NCBI RefSeq assembly: GCF_025766255.1
Contig: NW_026516671.1
Coordinates: 372,001 to 436,000 of the forward strand
Length of the DNA: 64,000 nucleotides
Source: Zychaea mexicana
Lineage: Eukaryota > Mucoromycota > Mucoromycetes > Mucorales > Lichtheimiaceae
Reading direction: 5' to 3'
Shown: piece by piece, positions 23,341 to 34,735 of the stretch
How the letters are laid out: the number at the start of each line of letters is the position of its first letter
Numbering within the stretch: the stretch's first letter is position 1
Program-made: the position numbers and the translations under genes
The notes under the pieces: model-generated
Databases searched by the model: none
What the model was told of the DNA's origin: nothing
The model's input: the letters and a program-made list of their open reading frames with translations, nothing else

Positions 23341-25513
23341 CGCACTTTGGCTCTGACCGCACAGCTTTTGAGCTGCACATTGCTCTACCAGAAACAGAGC
23401 AACATTCTATACACGTGAAGAAGATCTTCTACCTATATATTACACCGGTGCAAATAAGTGCAGAAGATCTTCTCCCTACAAAACTAACTGCCCCAAGCTA
23501 CAAGCAGATATATAGCATGAAGAACTGATCTTGGATCAAAGGTTTTATTATTTCATTCATACAGATTTTGAGTGATTATAGTGTGCTATATCAACGAAAA
23601 AAATTATAGAAAACATGTGGATGCAGCAAATACTGTAATAGTGAAAACATCTTGATATTCATATGTTGTACGATATTCTTTACTTTATTTTTTGCTACTA
23701 ATAGCGAAATATGTCAACTGCAGTACTAATAATAGTAATAGATTCTGTTTAGTTATACATCTATTTTATCACTTTCCTGCTCATATCGATTCGTACTGCT
23801 TACAATAAATTTTATATCAGTAGACACCGTTAGATAAGTACCACCAATGACTTTTGCGGCTGTCATTTCGATATTGGTTAAGTTAAAGTGGAGTTAGATA
23901 TAATCAAGTGGTCTCACTACGTTTAACACTATCAATGTTACATTGACTATAATACTGACAGCAGTTAATGTCATTGCTCGCTCTGCGGTGCTGGTATAAA
24001 ACCAAGAAGCTGATGCAAACCTGCTAACCCTACGCAAGTAGAAGGAAGGAGTGTTTTACGAAATGAGCGGTTTAGAAAAACCATTGACAAAAGTGTCTTT
24101 TTGGAGACCAAAACGATTGAGTATGATGATGTAACTGGTTTTATTGTGTTCGTCTCGTCGTCCTCTATACACTTGGGTAGAAACATAAAATTTGACCAGA
24201 GAAAAAGTTTTGTGGAAACGAGCCGTTTTAATGCAAAAAGCACAGGCTGACCCCTTACCTTTTTCGCCAGCATGCAAAAGTAGAAATATCATTCTTGTTT
24301 GTCTCATTATTTAATCCAAGCAAGTCCACTATAGAATCACCCGTGGCAACTACGTTGTATGCTCCAGCAAGGGGAAAGCATTAATAAAATTTGCACAGGC
24401 AAGAGTTCCTCGAGGCCCGAGGCGGTGACTGCCTCTGCACCCTCCACTAATTTAAGCTGCCGCACTGACTCGGAGCGCTCTATCCATCATCTTCTGGCTA
24501 GTGTACGCACCTGCTTTATATACGTTAGTATTCACCACACAAAATTTATAAGATCAAAGCAATATAAGAAATCCTTTTTCTTGAAATAGCTGGGGTGATA
24601 TAATTTGAGCACTTATCATGACTTCACTCGTACAAAGTCATTAGCCAATGCAGTACTCGATATTTGGATTTATGGAAAATAAGCTCACAGCATGTACACG
24701 CCACCTTTTCTGTGTTGAATCTCTTCTGGGGCCTGAAATTTAGCCATGCATGTTTCTACGATTTCCAAGTAAAATAAACAGACGTCAATTCTCGTCATAG
24801 CTAAATATAAAAAGCATCAATGTTAATTCTAGCAAATATAAAAAGAAGTTTTGTAGTATTGTATATAAAGTGTAAGTGGACGTAATAGTGATAACTTGAT
24901 GTAGGCTTTGATTTAAGAGATATGATGTAGTAAAAGGAGAACAGTGCTGTCGACTGATTTTCATCCTAAAAAAGAGTAAACTCTTCTTCTTCTTCGTGTC
25001 ATTGACAAAGAGCTCGATCTCTTCGTATGATGGCGCGATGAAATGGAGTTCTTCATCATAGTCCTCATCAGATACATTTTCATCCTGAGTATCAGGTAGT
25101 GCATTGGACGAGCTGGCATCATTGGCATCAAAAAGATCACGCTAAAGGTGCTGATTGCAAGCTGCTTTTTCGATCGCTTCATAGAAGTCGAGCTGCCCTT
25201 CCGAAATTGTTTTGCAGCCCAAACGACCATTGGGACCATTTATCATTCTTTTGAAGGTGGAGACCTTTGCAGCAATGTATGCAACAAGTCGTCCTGCCTT
25301 GGCCTAGTTGTAGAACAAAAGTAGTATTAAAACGGATACCTACCTGATGATCGATTTACTAGGACTCTTTACTTCAAGCATGCACAGTTCTTCTATTGCA
25401 CGTTTCTTGTTGCGCCCGCATACGTTTTTGAGCACGGAGCCAAGAATCACCATAGCATGGTCGTTCTGTCAAGGCCGACCCAACGCCAGTGCCTGCTTGT
25501 CTAGCAGCCATAA
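23341..25513. other. AT-rich gene-poor stretch
   Basis: I see no gene with recognisable content. Short frames such as 24961-25239 (minus) are Met/Arg/Ser-rich and look spurious. The stretch ends where the Harbinger-type MITE begins. Confidence 0.4.
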
Positions 25514-25748
25514 GAGCATCCCCCTATTTTTCAAAGCCGCCAACATAGCAAGACCATAGAAATGACATGAAATCCCAGCAGACTCGCTATTTTTTGGTCG
25601 CCAAATAAAATAATAGCGAGTCCGGGGATCGACGAAAAATTCATTTGCCAGTCCGCAAAATAGCGACAGCAATAGCGAGTCTGTTGGGAAAGCAAACTCG
25701 CTAATTTTGTCGCGAAAATAGCTTTTAGCCAGTCTGCTGGGGATGCTC
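25514..25748. mobile_element. PIF/Harbinger-type MITE (235 bp)
   Basis: The ends are GAGCATCCCC (25514-25523) and its exact reverse complement GGGGATGCTC (25739-25748). They are flanked on both sides by the trinucleotide TAA (25511-25513 and 25749-25751). A 3-bp TWA target duplication with short inverted ends is the hallmark of PIF/Harbinger elements. A second, inner inverted pair is present: CCCAGCAGACTCGCTA at 25574 against TAGCCAGTCTGCTGGG ending at 25741, with one mismatch. The motif GACTCGCTATT recurs several times on both strands. No transposase is encoded, so it is non-autonomous. Confidence 0.75.
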
Positions 25749-25751
25749 TAA

Positions 25752-26871
25752 TGGGACATATTTCGCGATGCGACACCTTTGGTTTTTTGCCGCTGTGTTT
25801 ATCAGAGAATTGTAACTGTGCCTGTTCGAACAACAGCGGAATCAAGGCCTCAACTGCTTCGGTATATGTCCGTGTGATTTGTTGTGATGGTAGTCGGTGT
25901 AACTGATGATTAAAGCACAAAGTACGAAAAAAGGGATGAAAGTAATTCCTTTCTGTTTACGCGCATCGCTATGCATTACAGCCGCATAATCGCACGTTCT
26001 TCTTCCGTCACAACATGAGGTCAAGTAGACTACTACCGCTAGCGTAGCGATTAGTATTCGACGGAATTAGAAAGGTCGCTGATCTTTTGACTAAAGATGC
26101 CAATTAGACTACAAACTATGGCCTGCCTAGTGGTACTCATTTTCGCGGGATCGAACATGACTTTATCTTCTCCTGCATCGCTGATCGGTAACGAGCAGAC
26201 CTAGAGATACTTTGATCTCCAACAGGTCTGCAACAAGAAAGTATAACAGCGCTAATATTACCGTTGCACCTTATTTCAGAGAGTATCACCGGATGGTATG
26301 TACAGGTAAATGATCTGATGTACTTCAAATATGTTGATGCTGTTGTGCTTTTATACGCACGTTTCTTTGGTGCTTGAAAGACAAACTATTCAGGCTACGG
26401 GTGCGAGTGCTTAGGAGAAACAAACTGAATTTTTTCCCGTTCTTTTTCATTTGGGCATCTCCCGAGATGAAGTTAAGCTTCTCAAGTGTGTAAATATATG
26501 GTACTGCCAATATAAAACCATATCACATTAGTTTGCAGTACATATTTGAGGACTAGCGACACACCAGTCTGCTCTAATCATGGAATAATCAAGAGCACCA
26601 GGGTGAGCAGTGATAACTGTGGTACCATACGGTTTGAACTTTAAAGTGCGAGACCTGGTAGAACCTCAAAGCCTCGGGTTTCTTTTATTTTTTTTAAGGA
26701 AAAAGAAACAAGCATGCATGATGTAAGAGAAAGAAAAGGGTAAAAGAGATAGGTAAATTATATACGAATGTTCTGTATGGGATGTGTTAGTGTGTGTGAT
26801 GAAGTGAGTATATGTTGTGGTGTTTTTTTGTAACAGGGTAAAGAAGAAGAAAAAGGGCCATTTCGCCATCA
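25752..26871. other. Intergenic region, no supported gene
   Basis: A 129-codon minus-strand frame (25531-25920) largely overlaps the MITE and is not a gene. The remainder is AT-rich without recognisable features, up to the 3' end of the next minus-strand gene. Confidence 0.4.
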
Positions 26872-29044
26872 TCATGCAGCTCCTCTCCGGTTTGAGGTGG
26901 GAGATTTGGCTATTGCGCTGGGAGAACGCAATCCTGTTGGCCGGGCTTTGCCTGCTGCAGAAGGGGGTCGACCAATGCGACTGCTGGGATGGCTATTATT
27001 ACTATTACTACTATTATTATTACTACTATTATAACTCTCTTTCTCTTGCATGCGTCTATCGGACGAAGAAGTAAAGACACTGTTTCGGGGATTGCCGCCA
27101 CCCGTCGGTGTAGGGCTGCGAATGCCCCCTATGCGTGAACTTGTAAACGGCGAGCGTGGCCGGTTGTTATTGTTGCGCGCTGGACTAAGTGTAGGCGATC
27201 GAGGCTCGGGTGAGGCCGCACTCGCCCGTGGCGCTGGAATGTGGCTCGCGCGCGACGGTAGCCGAGTGCTGGACAATCCTGTCGACCGTGATGACGTGAC
27301 CATTTGCGGCTTGGGTGCGGCTCGCGACGATGGTAAGGGAACATGTGTGGCACGTTTTGCTAATCGCGATCCACTGGTCGTCGATGCCGTTGCTGCTGTT
27401 GTTATTACCCCTGAGGTACCTGTAGTGCCATTACCACCACCTATCCTTGATGAAGAGCGAAAACTTCGATCAATGTGGTGATCCGATGGTCGCCGTAATC
27501 CGCTACTGTGTTTTCCTCCATGGTTATTGCTGCTGCTATTGTTGCTGGGTATCGAGCTGCTGGCGCGTGAACTTGCTCTGGGAATAGATGTGGCGTTGGA
27601 TGATGCTTGACTGCTGGATGCGGAGTAGTCACTAAGTCGGCTGTGCGACCGAGATGAGTTTGATGTGGTCGACTCTGAAGGATATATCATGGGTGCCATG
27701 CCATATCGTGCATAAGCACCACCACCACCACCACCACCACCACCTGCTCCTCCAGTTGTAATGGTCGATTGAGACGTCAAGCTGTTTTCGCTGCTTAAGC
27801 TGTCTGACCGTTGTGTTTTGATACGATGATCGGGCGATGAGAAGCGTGATGGTGGACGAAGGCGGGACTGTGCTGTTCGTGATGATGCGTTTGATAAGGT
27901 ATCCAATTTCTCCTCTATTGTGTTGTTGTAAACAAATGTATGTGCCCCAACCCCACGCACATTATTTAGCTTCCAAGAATACTACTAATAATAAACCTTC
28001 TTCCCTCTTGTGTTTGTAATTACCAGTGCTACTTTCAGGAGACCAGTTCATAAGCTCATCATCTTCATTAGCAGTCTATGTAATATAGTTCAACAAATTA
28101 GTTACCAAACGCATTGATCGTCACGCATACACTATTGAGGAGGAAAGGGTGAATGGAGGGAACTACCTTACCATCTTGCCCATTCCAACAAACTCGCTTT
28201 CATCAAATGGTCCGTCTACCGAAAGCACTTCGTGACCAGTACGATCATTTGACAGTTTCTCATCCTTATTGACTGTGGAAGGACGAAAGTTCGTCAGTGC
28301 CTATACAATTTCACATTTAGACTTCAAATCCTTTTGATACAATAACAAGAACCACTCATTACCATGCCTACTATCCCACCAATCCACGAATCGTACTAAA
28401 AAGAATCAAAGAAAAAAAATAAAGTAAAACTTACATCACTCATCTTCCAAAAGTCATCCGCAGAGTCGTCCAAATCCAAATCAGCTAAATTAGGCAAATC
28501 CGTCTCGTCGTCCACTTGATTAGTGAAATTATTCTTAATCAAATCATCCAGGTTGACGCTGTCGGCCGAGCTGACTGAAGATATTGACTCTGGGCGCCCA
28601 TTTGCTAAATGTCGTGATTTAACAGTAGGAATACTACAAAAGCGCACGAGAGAAAAAGATATATATATATATATAGAAAAGAAAGAGTATTTATAAGTTT
28701 CTTTAGCAAAAGAACTCTTCTTGGCATGATGTCCCACAATCTTCTTTTTTTTTGTTTGCTTGAATATGCATATGCGGCAAATTCTTTTTTAAAACTCTTT
28801 ACCCATTGTTGTCCTCATCGACAATCGTGCTGTACTCTTGTTCTTTACGTTCTTCCCTGTAGCCCGGGACATTCATGAGCCACCCGTGTACACTGGTTTG
28901 AGAGCCTTGTGGAGCAGGGTCCGTAACGGCGTCAGTGGTGGTGGTGGTGGTAGTCGGAGATCTTGCCGTGGATTGAGCAGTAGCGGATTGATTCTTGCGC
29001 TCCTTGTTGAGACCAAAGAAGCGAAGATTCGGAGATTGCGTCAT
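26872..29044 (-). CDS. Ser/Pro/Arg-rich protein with three SxIP motifs
   Basis: Six minus-strand exons close to 565 residues: 29044-28803, 28633-28435, 28395-28363 (33 nt), 28300-28172, 28075-28024, 27914-26872. The N-terminal ~200 residues contain acidic conserved-looking boxes (LDLDDSADDFWKMSDYDSWI, GPFDESEFVGMGKM, NEDDELMNWSPESS). The C-terminal ~350 residues are basic, Ser/Pro/Arg-rich and disordered, with a poly-Gly run and poly-Asn. Three [ST]xIP motifs sit in this basic context (TSIPRASS, SSIPSNN, SHIPAPR). That is the short linear motif by which microtubule plus-end proteins bind EB1. The family is not recognised; a role at microtubule ends is inference from the motifs. Many SP sites (RSPTLSPAR, RSPTPTGG) suggest regulation by proline-directed kinases. 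Confidence 0.65.
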
Positions 29045-31286
29045 AAGTTATGGAGAAGGGGAAATAACACAAGTCAAGAAAAAGACAAAAGAGTTGGGTG
29101 GAGGCGGCGAAGGGAAAGAAAGAAGGGGAGGAGGGAGTGAAAAGCAGAAAGAAGAGAGGTTAAAAAAACTTCAGCGAAAAAAAAGGAGCCAGCAGCAGCA
29201 GCAGCAGAGCAGCAGGTATACACGTACACAGCCAAAGCGCTTTCCTGCTTTCTGCTATGTATCGGAAGTGTGCACTCCTGACCCGACTAACGCAATCATT
29301 TCGAACCCGAGCTTTTTTTCTTTTTGGCGCTTTTCTGGATATGCTCTAAGATTCACAAATTCGGTAACCGCATAATAGCAACATACAGTGCTTGCTGTTT
29401 GCTTAATAATTGTAACGATAACAACCAGTAACATTAGCGACGGTTGCTATAGTTTCAAAAACGCAATATTATGCTGCACAGGTTGACAGGCAAAAATTGC
29501 GCAATGGCCACTTTCTCACTCATCTTTATTTAAACTCTCTATGTAGATCCTACTTTTTACGGCCATTACTAAGGAAATATAGGAGACAATGTACATTGGT
29601 GTATTTTCTCTCTTCTGGCTTGGTTAATATCCAGGAACCAAAAAGAACAGCTTGCATTTGTGGTTGTTGTTGTTTTCTTTCCAATTTTCTTCCCCCGCCC
29701 CGAATAAGGCAACCCTGTACGAATGTACACTTTGAAGCACACGTTATTTTGCACACCATGGCGATGCACACCGATTGGTTTCAAGTTTCCGTGACTTCCG
29801 GTGTTCCACACTCACAGAACCCACCTTTCCGTTCCCTTTTTGAAGGTCACACAATAACAACAACAAGCAACATAAAATACAAATTGCCGGCCCCTGCTTG
29901 TGTTTCACCAGATCCCCTATCGATTTCTCCTGCTTTCGCGCTTCTGGCCTCTTATTTGCGTGAACAAGAGAGACTATTACATCTTGGGCTGTTTGCCGCA
30001 CGGCTTACCCGACTGCGTTTCACAAACTGACAAGATGGGTGTGTGTAATTACGAGAAAGGAAGAGAGAAGAAGCACAAAACTAAAACGTGTCAAGCATGC
30101 GTTTTTTTCGTGCTAATCTGCTGAGTCAAAGTGTACCATGACCGCTTCAAAAGAGATTCCTCATCTTGTCATATAAAGTCCTACTACAGTACTACATAAT
30201 ATATGTTTATGAAATAGTCACCATGGTATACCGCTGTTTATCAGAAGAGTCTTTTTTTCATTCGTCTTGCTCCCTGCTGCATTCTATAGCGAACCAAACT
30301 GGGGTTTGGAAAACCATTCCTCCCTCCGCCTGCAACTTAATACGTGTTTGTTATGCATCAGCATCATAAAAGCAAGATGCCTCCGCTTTCTTACACTTTA
30401 TAGTTTAGAAAAAGTGATCGTCCTTAACTTGTGTATCGTTCCTTCTAGTATATGCTAGTTCGATAATATGGACGCCGATGAAAAATGACGACATTATGAT
30501 AGTGTGCACATTTTATGCATAGCAATGCCCTTTAATTGCACACAGGATACTACATAATTTCCCGCCCGATGCATAAGCACACCGTCAGCAACCGATACTA
30601 CAAATAATCAATAGCTATGTGTAATGTGATGATGAATGGAAAAGAATGTGTAATTAGAACATCCTTTCTCCGATCTTATTTTTTCATTGACCAGCCGTGC
30701 GTAAAAGTAACATCCCCATCCACGAGTATTGTTCAACTTACGCACACTCCAACATCAAAAAGGATACAATTAGGGAAGCACATCATGCAGTAATGCTTAC
30801 CAAGTCAGATTTTATTACTACCCAAGCATAAAACATTAATTTTAACACACTGACTACTCTTATGCAATGTGTGCTTCATGAAAAGCGGAATACATAGCCT
30901 TAATTATTGGCGAGATTTGCCTCTATTACGATAATTCAGAGGGTTCCTTTAACTAGGTGTGCATATGATTTATTTACATTCGCTTTTCTTTCCTCCAAAA
31001 CCTTTTCCTCCCAGGTTGGCGGGAGGGAGAGGTCTCTGTCATGGCAACATCAATGATTTTCTCATGTCATAATTATCGTTCCGTAAGAAAGCGCCTTTGG
31101 GCCCAATGGCGCATGTTACCTAGTCTTCAATATAATAAAACCGGAAATTTGAAACTACTACTGTACAATGGCTTAAAGATTATAAGCAAGATCAGATAAT
31201 ACAATGTCTACTGGCAGTGTACCAACTACATATTTTCGCTTGCCAGGAAAAAAGTTACATAGTGCGTGGTGGTACTGCGTGCATTA
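29045..31286. other. Intergenic region, no supported gene
   Basis: This is 2.2 kb of mixed composition with a purine-rich stretch at 29090-29170. The longest frame (29497-30030, plus) is overlapped antisense by several similar frames and has no domain, so it is not called. The first few hundred bases should hold the promoter of the SxIP protein gene. Confidence 0.4.
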
Positions 31287-31464
31287 CAGTGGTTCCTCGT
31301 TTAATTTCACTCTCAATAAGATAAACCCTCAGTTATTTCAACTTTTTCCTACACCCTCTTTAAGCATATAACACTGCTTGAATCACACTCTTTTTGTGTC
31401 AACCTCAGTAGTTTCAAACTTTTTTAGATTCCCTTTGAGGTTGAAATCAAACGGGAAACCACTG
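31287..31464. mobile_element. TA-flanked MITE (178 bp), Tc1/mariner type
   Basis: The left end reads CAGTGGTTCCTCGTTTAATT and continues TCA. The right end, in reverse complement, reads CAGTGGTTTCCCGTTTGATT and TCA. This gives about 23 bp of inverted repeat with three mismatches. TA dinucleotides flank both ends (31285-31286, 31465-31466), as expected of Tc1/mariner insertion. It encodes nothing. A related single end lies at 14500-14544. Confidence 0.7.
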
Positions 31465-31779
31465 TAATACCTGTTTCGACATGCGAAGCAAAATAAGAAA
31501 AGTATATATGTTCATAACAACGCTAAACAGTATAAAAGGTTTTATATCATTCATGTGATGCTTCTCGCCGATCAATGGATATTACAGCCATAAGTTTTGT
31601 TTAGTATAAAACGAAAATACTGTATAATGGTTTTTTTGTTTCGTACCTGAAATTAATGCACGTATCACATAATATGTACAATATCACGGATTACATCTGT
31701 TAAAGTCCCCTCTTCCATAGTTGCTGATGAGGATCAACCTCCAACGCGCGTACAATAACTGTGATCTTCTAATATATAG

Positions 31780-32285
31780 CCTAGTGAGTCATAATATCGA
31801 CACCTTTCGAATCGTGATACTCCAATATAACTACCGTGTGTCCCCCCGTCTTTGCAGCTGTTTCGAGTGCATGCACTAACTTGCAACCAACGCCATTGCA
31901 TCGAGCTTTTGAGAGACCTGGAAATCGACCGAGTATATCCAAACTACTATCATCTTCGGATGAAGCTACTGTAAACGTGTAGATCCGATCCGGGTTTCCT
32001 TATCATCATTCCCTACCTTTGATACCTTCGCCAGTATTGATATCGAATTAGCGTCGAGTAATTCAAAAATACGAAGTAGCTTCACTGTATTGCATGAAGA
32101 ATCTCAGTAGTATAGCTCCATGTAATTCCGAGACTTCGACGCTCACAAAGTTTTTGTACGGACCTCACCACATTTCTGAATGTTTTTTGGAACACTGGCT
32201 TGCCGAATGCTGTTATCGGTGTAGTTCGATAAAGCAGTACCGTCAGCGATCATTGGCAAGACAAAGGAGGGGAGTAAATTGAATT
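31780..32285 (-). pseudogene. Degenerate coding remnant, family unidentified
   Basis: Minus-strand frames in this stretch read as credible protein but are broken. Near 32120-32060 one frame gives NFVSVEVSELHGAILLRFF. Near 31960-31790 another gives ASSEDDSSLDILGRFPGLSK, CNGVGCKLVHALETAAKTGG and HTVVILEYHDSKG, ending in TAG. A possible acceptor (TTTACAG) precedes ASSEDD. The GxGxKLVHALE..AKTGGHTVV pattern is faintly like an acetyl-CoA-binding helix of GNAT enzymes, but I do not assert that. It could also be a real multi-exon gene that I failed to splice. Confidence 0.35.
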
Positions 32286-33072
32286 GGCGTTTACTTCAAA
32301 ACTAATAAATAAAAGTAAAGCGCATCATAATTTCGAATCATCGCTAGCACAAAACAACTCGCCTATACAAACCTGGCAAACTTGGCAACATTGGCGCCGG
32401 TGAAAGCTATTGGAGATAAGAGGTATTAATAACTTGACGGGATAACTTGGTATAATCTTAAGCAGTGATGGTACATTCCATATTCAATCTATTTATGAGT
32501 ACTACTAGTATACGTGTATCAGTAGCAGTAATGTTGAGAGACAGTAGCATGAGAGATTGGTGGCAAGACCCAACAAGTTGGATTATGTAACTTCCCTAAT
32601 GAGCTTATGTACTGGGCCTTTTATACTGCAAAGAAATCAAGGCAAACATCATTTAGTTTGGGTTGGCGATCTGGTTCGTGTATATGTGAATATGGGGATG
32701 GTCTGTTTGCTTTGCGATACGGTTATTTATTTTGCCACCAGCAATTTGCAATCATTGTTGGTATAGTCGTGAAGGTAAACCAGCTGTATTGTTTTTGAGA
32801 GCACACATGCGAATGCACAGCCTACGGTTTTCTCGACGACTCAAGCACAAAAAGGCTCATTTGCAACTACATAACTGCTCCAGAGAAAGCACCAACAAGT
32901 ACCAAGCGCAATGGCAGTAGGAAGATGTAAAAATAAAGATCGCGTTTATTACAATCGTCACTCGATCTGCCCAATAGTTACAATTACATTATTTAAGAAA
33001 GTACAATAAGAAACCAAGTTTATTTGATGTTGCCTGACAAGTCGACCGACTTTTATGAATCCTTCGTTCCTC
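32286..33072. other. Intergenic region, no supported gene
   Basis: Overlapping frames of 60-69 codons occur at 32557-32920 on the plus strand in different phases, without a recognisable domain. I see nothing else here. Confidence 0.35.
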
Positions 33073-33597
33073 AAGGGAGGTTGCCCTCCCTTGTTCCCCG
33101 CAAGCCTCAGTTCCCGGCAGAACCTACACCTCTCCCTTTCTTGTCCACAAGCCTCAGTTCCCGACAGAACCTACTCCTCCACAGTTCCTACAAATAAAAG
33201 AATATGATAGCACTAAGGTCTGTCAGCGGCGAACATATACGTACCTCCACAAGGGAGGTTGCCCTCCCTTGTTTTCCGCAAGCCTCAGTTCCCGTCGGAA
33301 CCTACACCTCTCCCTTTCTTGTCCACAAGCCTCAGTTCCCGACAGAACCTACTCCTCCACAGTTCCTACAAATAAAAGAAATATGATAGCATAAAGGTCT
33401 GTCAGCGGCGAACATATACGTACCTCCACAAGGGAGGTTTGTTTTCCGCAAGCCTCAGTTCCCGTCGGAACCTACACCTCTCCCTTTCTTGTCCACAAGC
33501 CTCAGTTCCCGACAGAACCTACTCCTCCACAGTTCCTACAAATAAAAGAAATATGATAGCACAAAGGTCTGTCAGCGGCGAACATATACGTACCTCT
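33073..33597. repeat. Tandem minisatellite array 1 (~178 bp x 3)
   Basis: Three consecutive units start at 33073, 33251 and 33430. Each runs from AAGGGAGG through two inner copies of AAGCCTCAGTTCCCG.CAGAACCTAC to GTCAGCGGCGAACATATACG. The first two units open with a perfect 8-bp hairpin (AAGGGAGG TTGC CCTCCCTT). The third has lost about 11 bp of it. Units are nearly identical, suggesting recent duplication. Confidence 0.9.
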
Positions 33598-33661
33598 TTG
33601 CACACACTCTCGCTTTCAGTTTTTGAGGAAGATAAAAAACCAAGATGAAACTAAGAACTTT

Positions 33662-34140
33662 GCAACTGTACAAAAGATGAGCAAGAGCCGGTCGTGCACG
33701 ACTAGCTCCCTTCAACTATGTACACCCACAGGGCCCCTCGTCCTAGATAAAAAAAAAGAAAGGTAAAAAGTGATAATGAAAGAAACACTGCAAATGTACA
33801 AAGATGAATAAGAGCCAGTCGTGAACGACTAGCTCCCTTCAACTATGTACACCCACAGGGACATTCGTCCTGGATAAAAAAAAAGAAAGGTAAAAAGTGA
33901 TAATGAAAGAAACACTGCAAATGCACAAAGATGAATAAGAGCCAGTCGTGCACGACTAGCTCCCTGCATCTTTATACACCCACATTGTAAATGCACAAAG
34001 ATGAATAAGAGCCAGTCGTGCACGACTAGCTCCCTTCAACTATGTACACCCACAGGGCCCCTCGTCCTAGATAAAAAAAAAGAAAGGTAAAAAGTGATAA
34101 TGAAAGAAACACTGCAAATGCACAAAGATGAATATGAAGA
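33662..34140. repeat. Tandem minisatellite array 2 (~127 bp units with palindromic core)
   Basis: Units start at about 33662, 33790, 33917, 33987 and 34114, with period about 127 bp; one unit is shortened to 70 bp and the last is partial. Most units contain AGTCGTGCACGACT (the first has GGTCGTGCACGACT), largely the 14-bp palindrome, followed by AGCTCCCT and a poly-A/AAGAAAGG tract. One unit has GTCGTGAACGAC, breaking the palindrome. The array lies 65 bp beyond array 1. Confidence 0.88.
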
Positions 34141-34735
34141 CTAAAGAAAAGAATAAAGGGCAAAACGCGCAGTCGATTCTTTTTTTTTTGTGATCCCGAT
34201 AAACAAAATGACGGAGCTTAGAAATTTTTTTGACACTACTACCCTAAGGAGCCAGTGAACTGCAGCAATGTGAAGAAGTGTCTTGATGATAATTATCGTC
34301 GTAGTCTGACGACTGTCATGCTAGTGTCTTTTTCTTATGGTGCGTATATGTTTGTTTCACTATGCGGCTCCGCTTGCCGTGCTCCGCTCTGATCCCAATC
34401 ATTGTCGGCGACGGGTCTGTGCGCTTTAGTGGAACAAAGAACCGGCGATATAAAAAGAGTAATTTTTTCATTTACCGTTGGCCAAACTGTGTGTTAAGCT
34501 GAAGCACCACAGCAGCTTTATGCTTGTATGGATCGTACAGTTTACGTGCATAGAGCGCTCGTTATTCCTAATGATATCTCAACGGATGCAGCCCTGCGGT
34601 CGTCAATTTAATGAGTAAAAGATCCTTTAATCAATATCTGGTAGAATTGGATATCCTGGAAACCAAAAACTAAATAGGAACCGGCGAGTGTGAAGATGCT
34701 GAGAAGCATTTGTATAACAGCAGCCAATATGTGAG
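34141..34735. other. Intergenic spacer, no feature seen
   Basis: AT-rich sequence between the minisatellite array and the degraded membrane-protein locus. I see no gene. Confidence 0.35.

Noticed and set aside
25531..25920. 129-codon minus-strand ORF
   Set aside because: It runs through the Harbinger-type MITE and both of its terminal repeats.
29497..30030. 177-codon plus-strand ORF
   Set aside because: It has no domain, unusual composition, and several equally long frames opposite it.
33073..34140. CRISPR array
   Set aside because: The units are long (127-178 bp), nearly identical throughout and have no unique spacers. The genome is eukaryotic.
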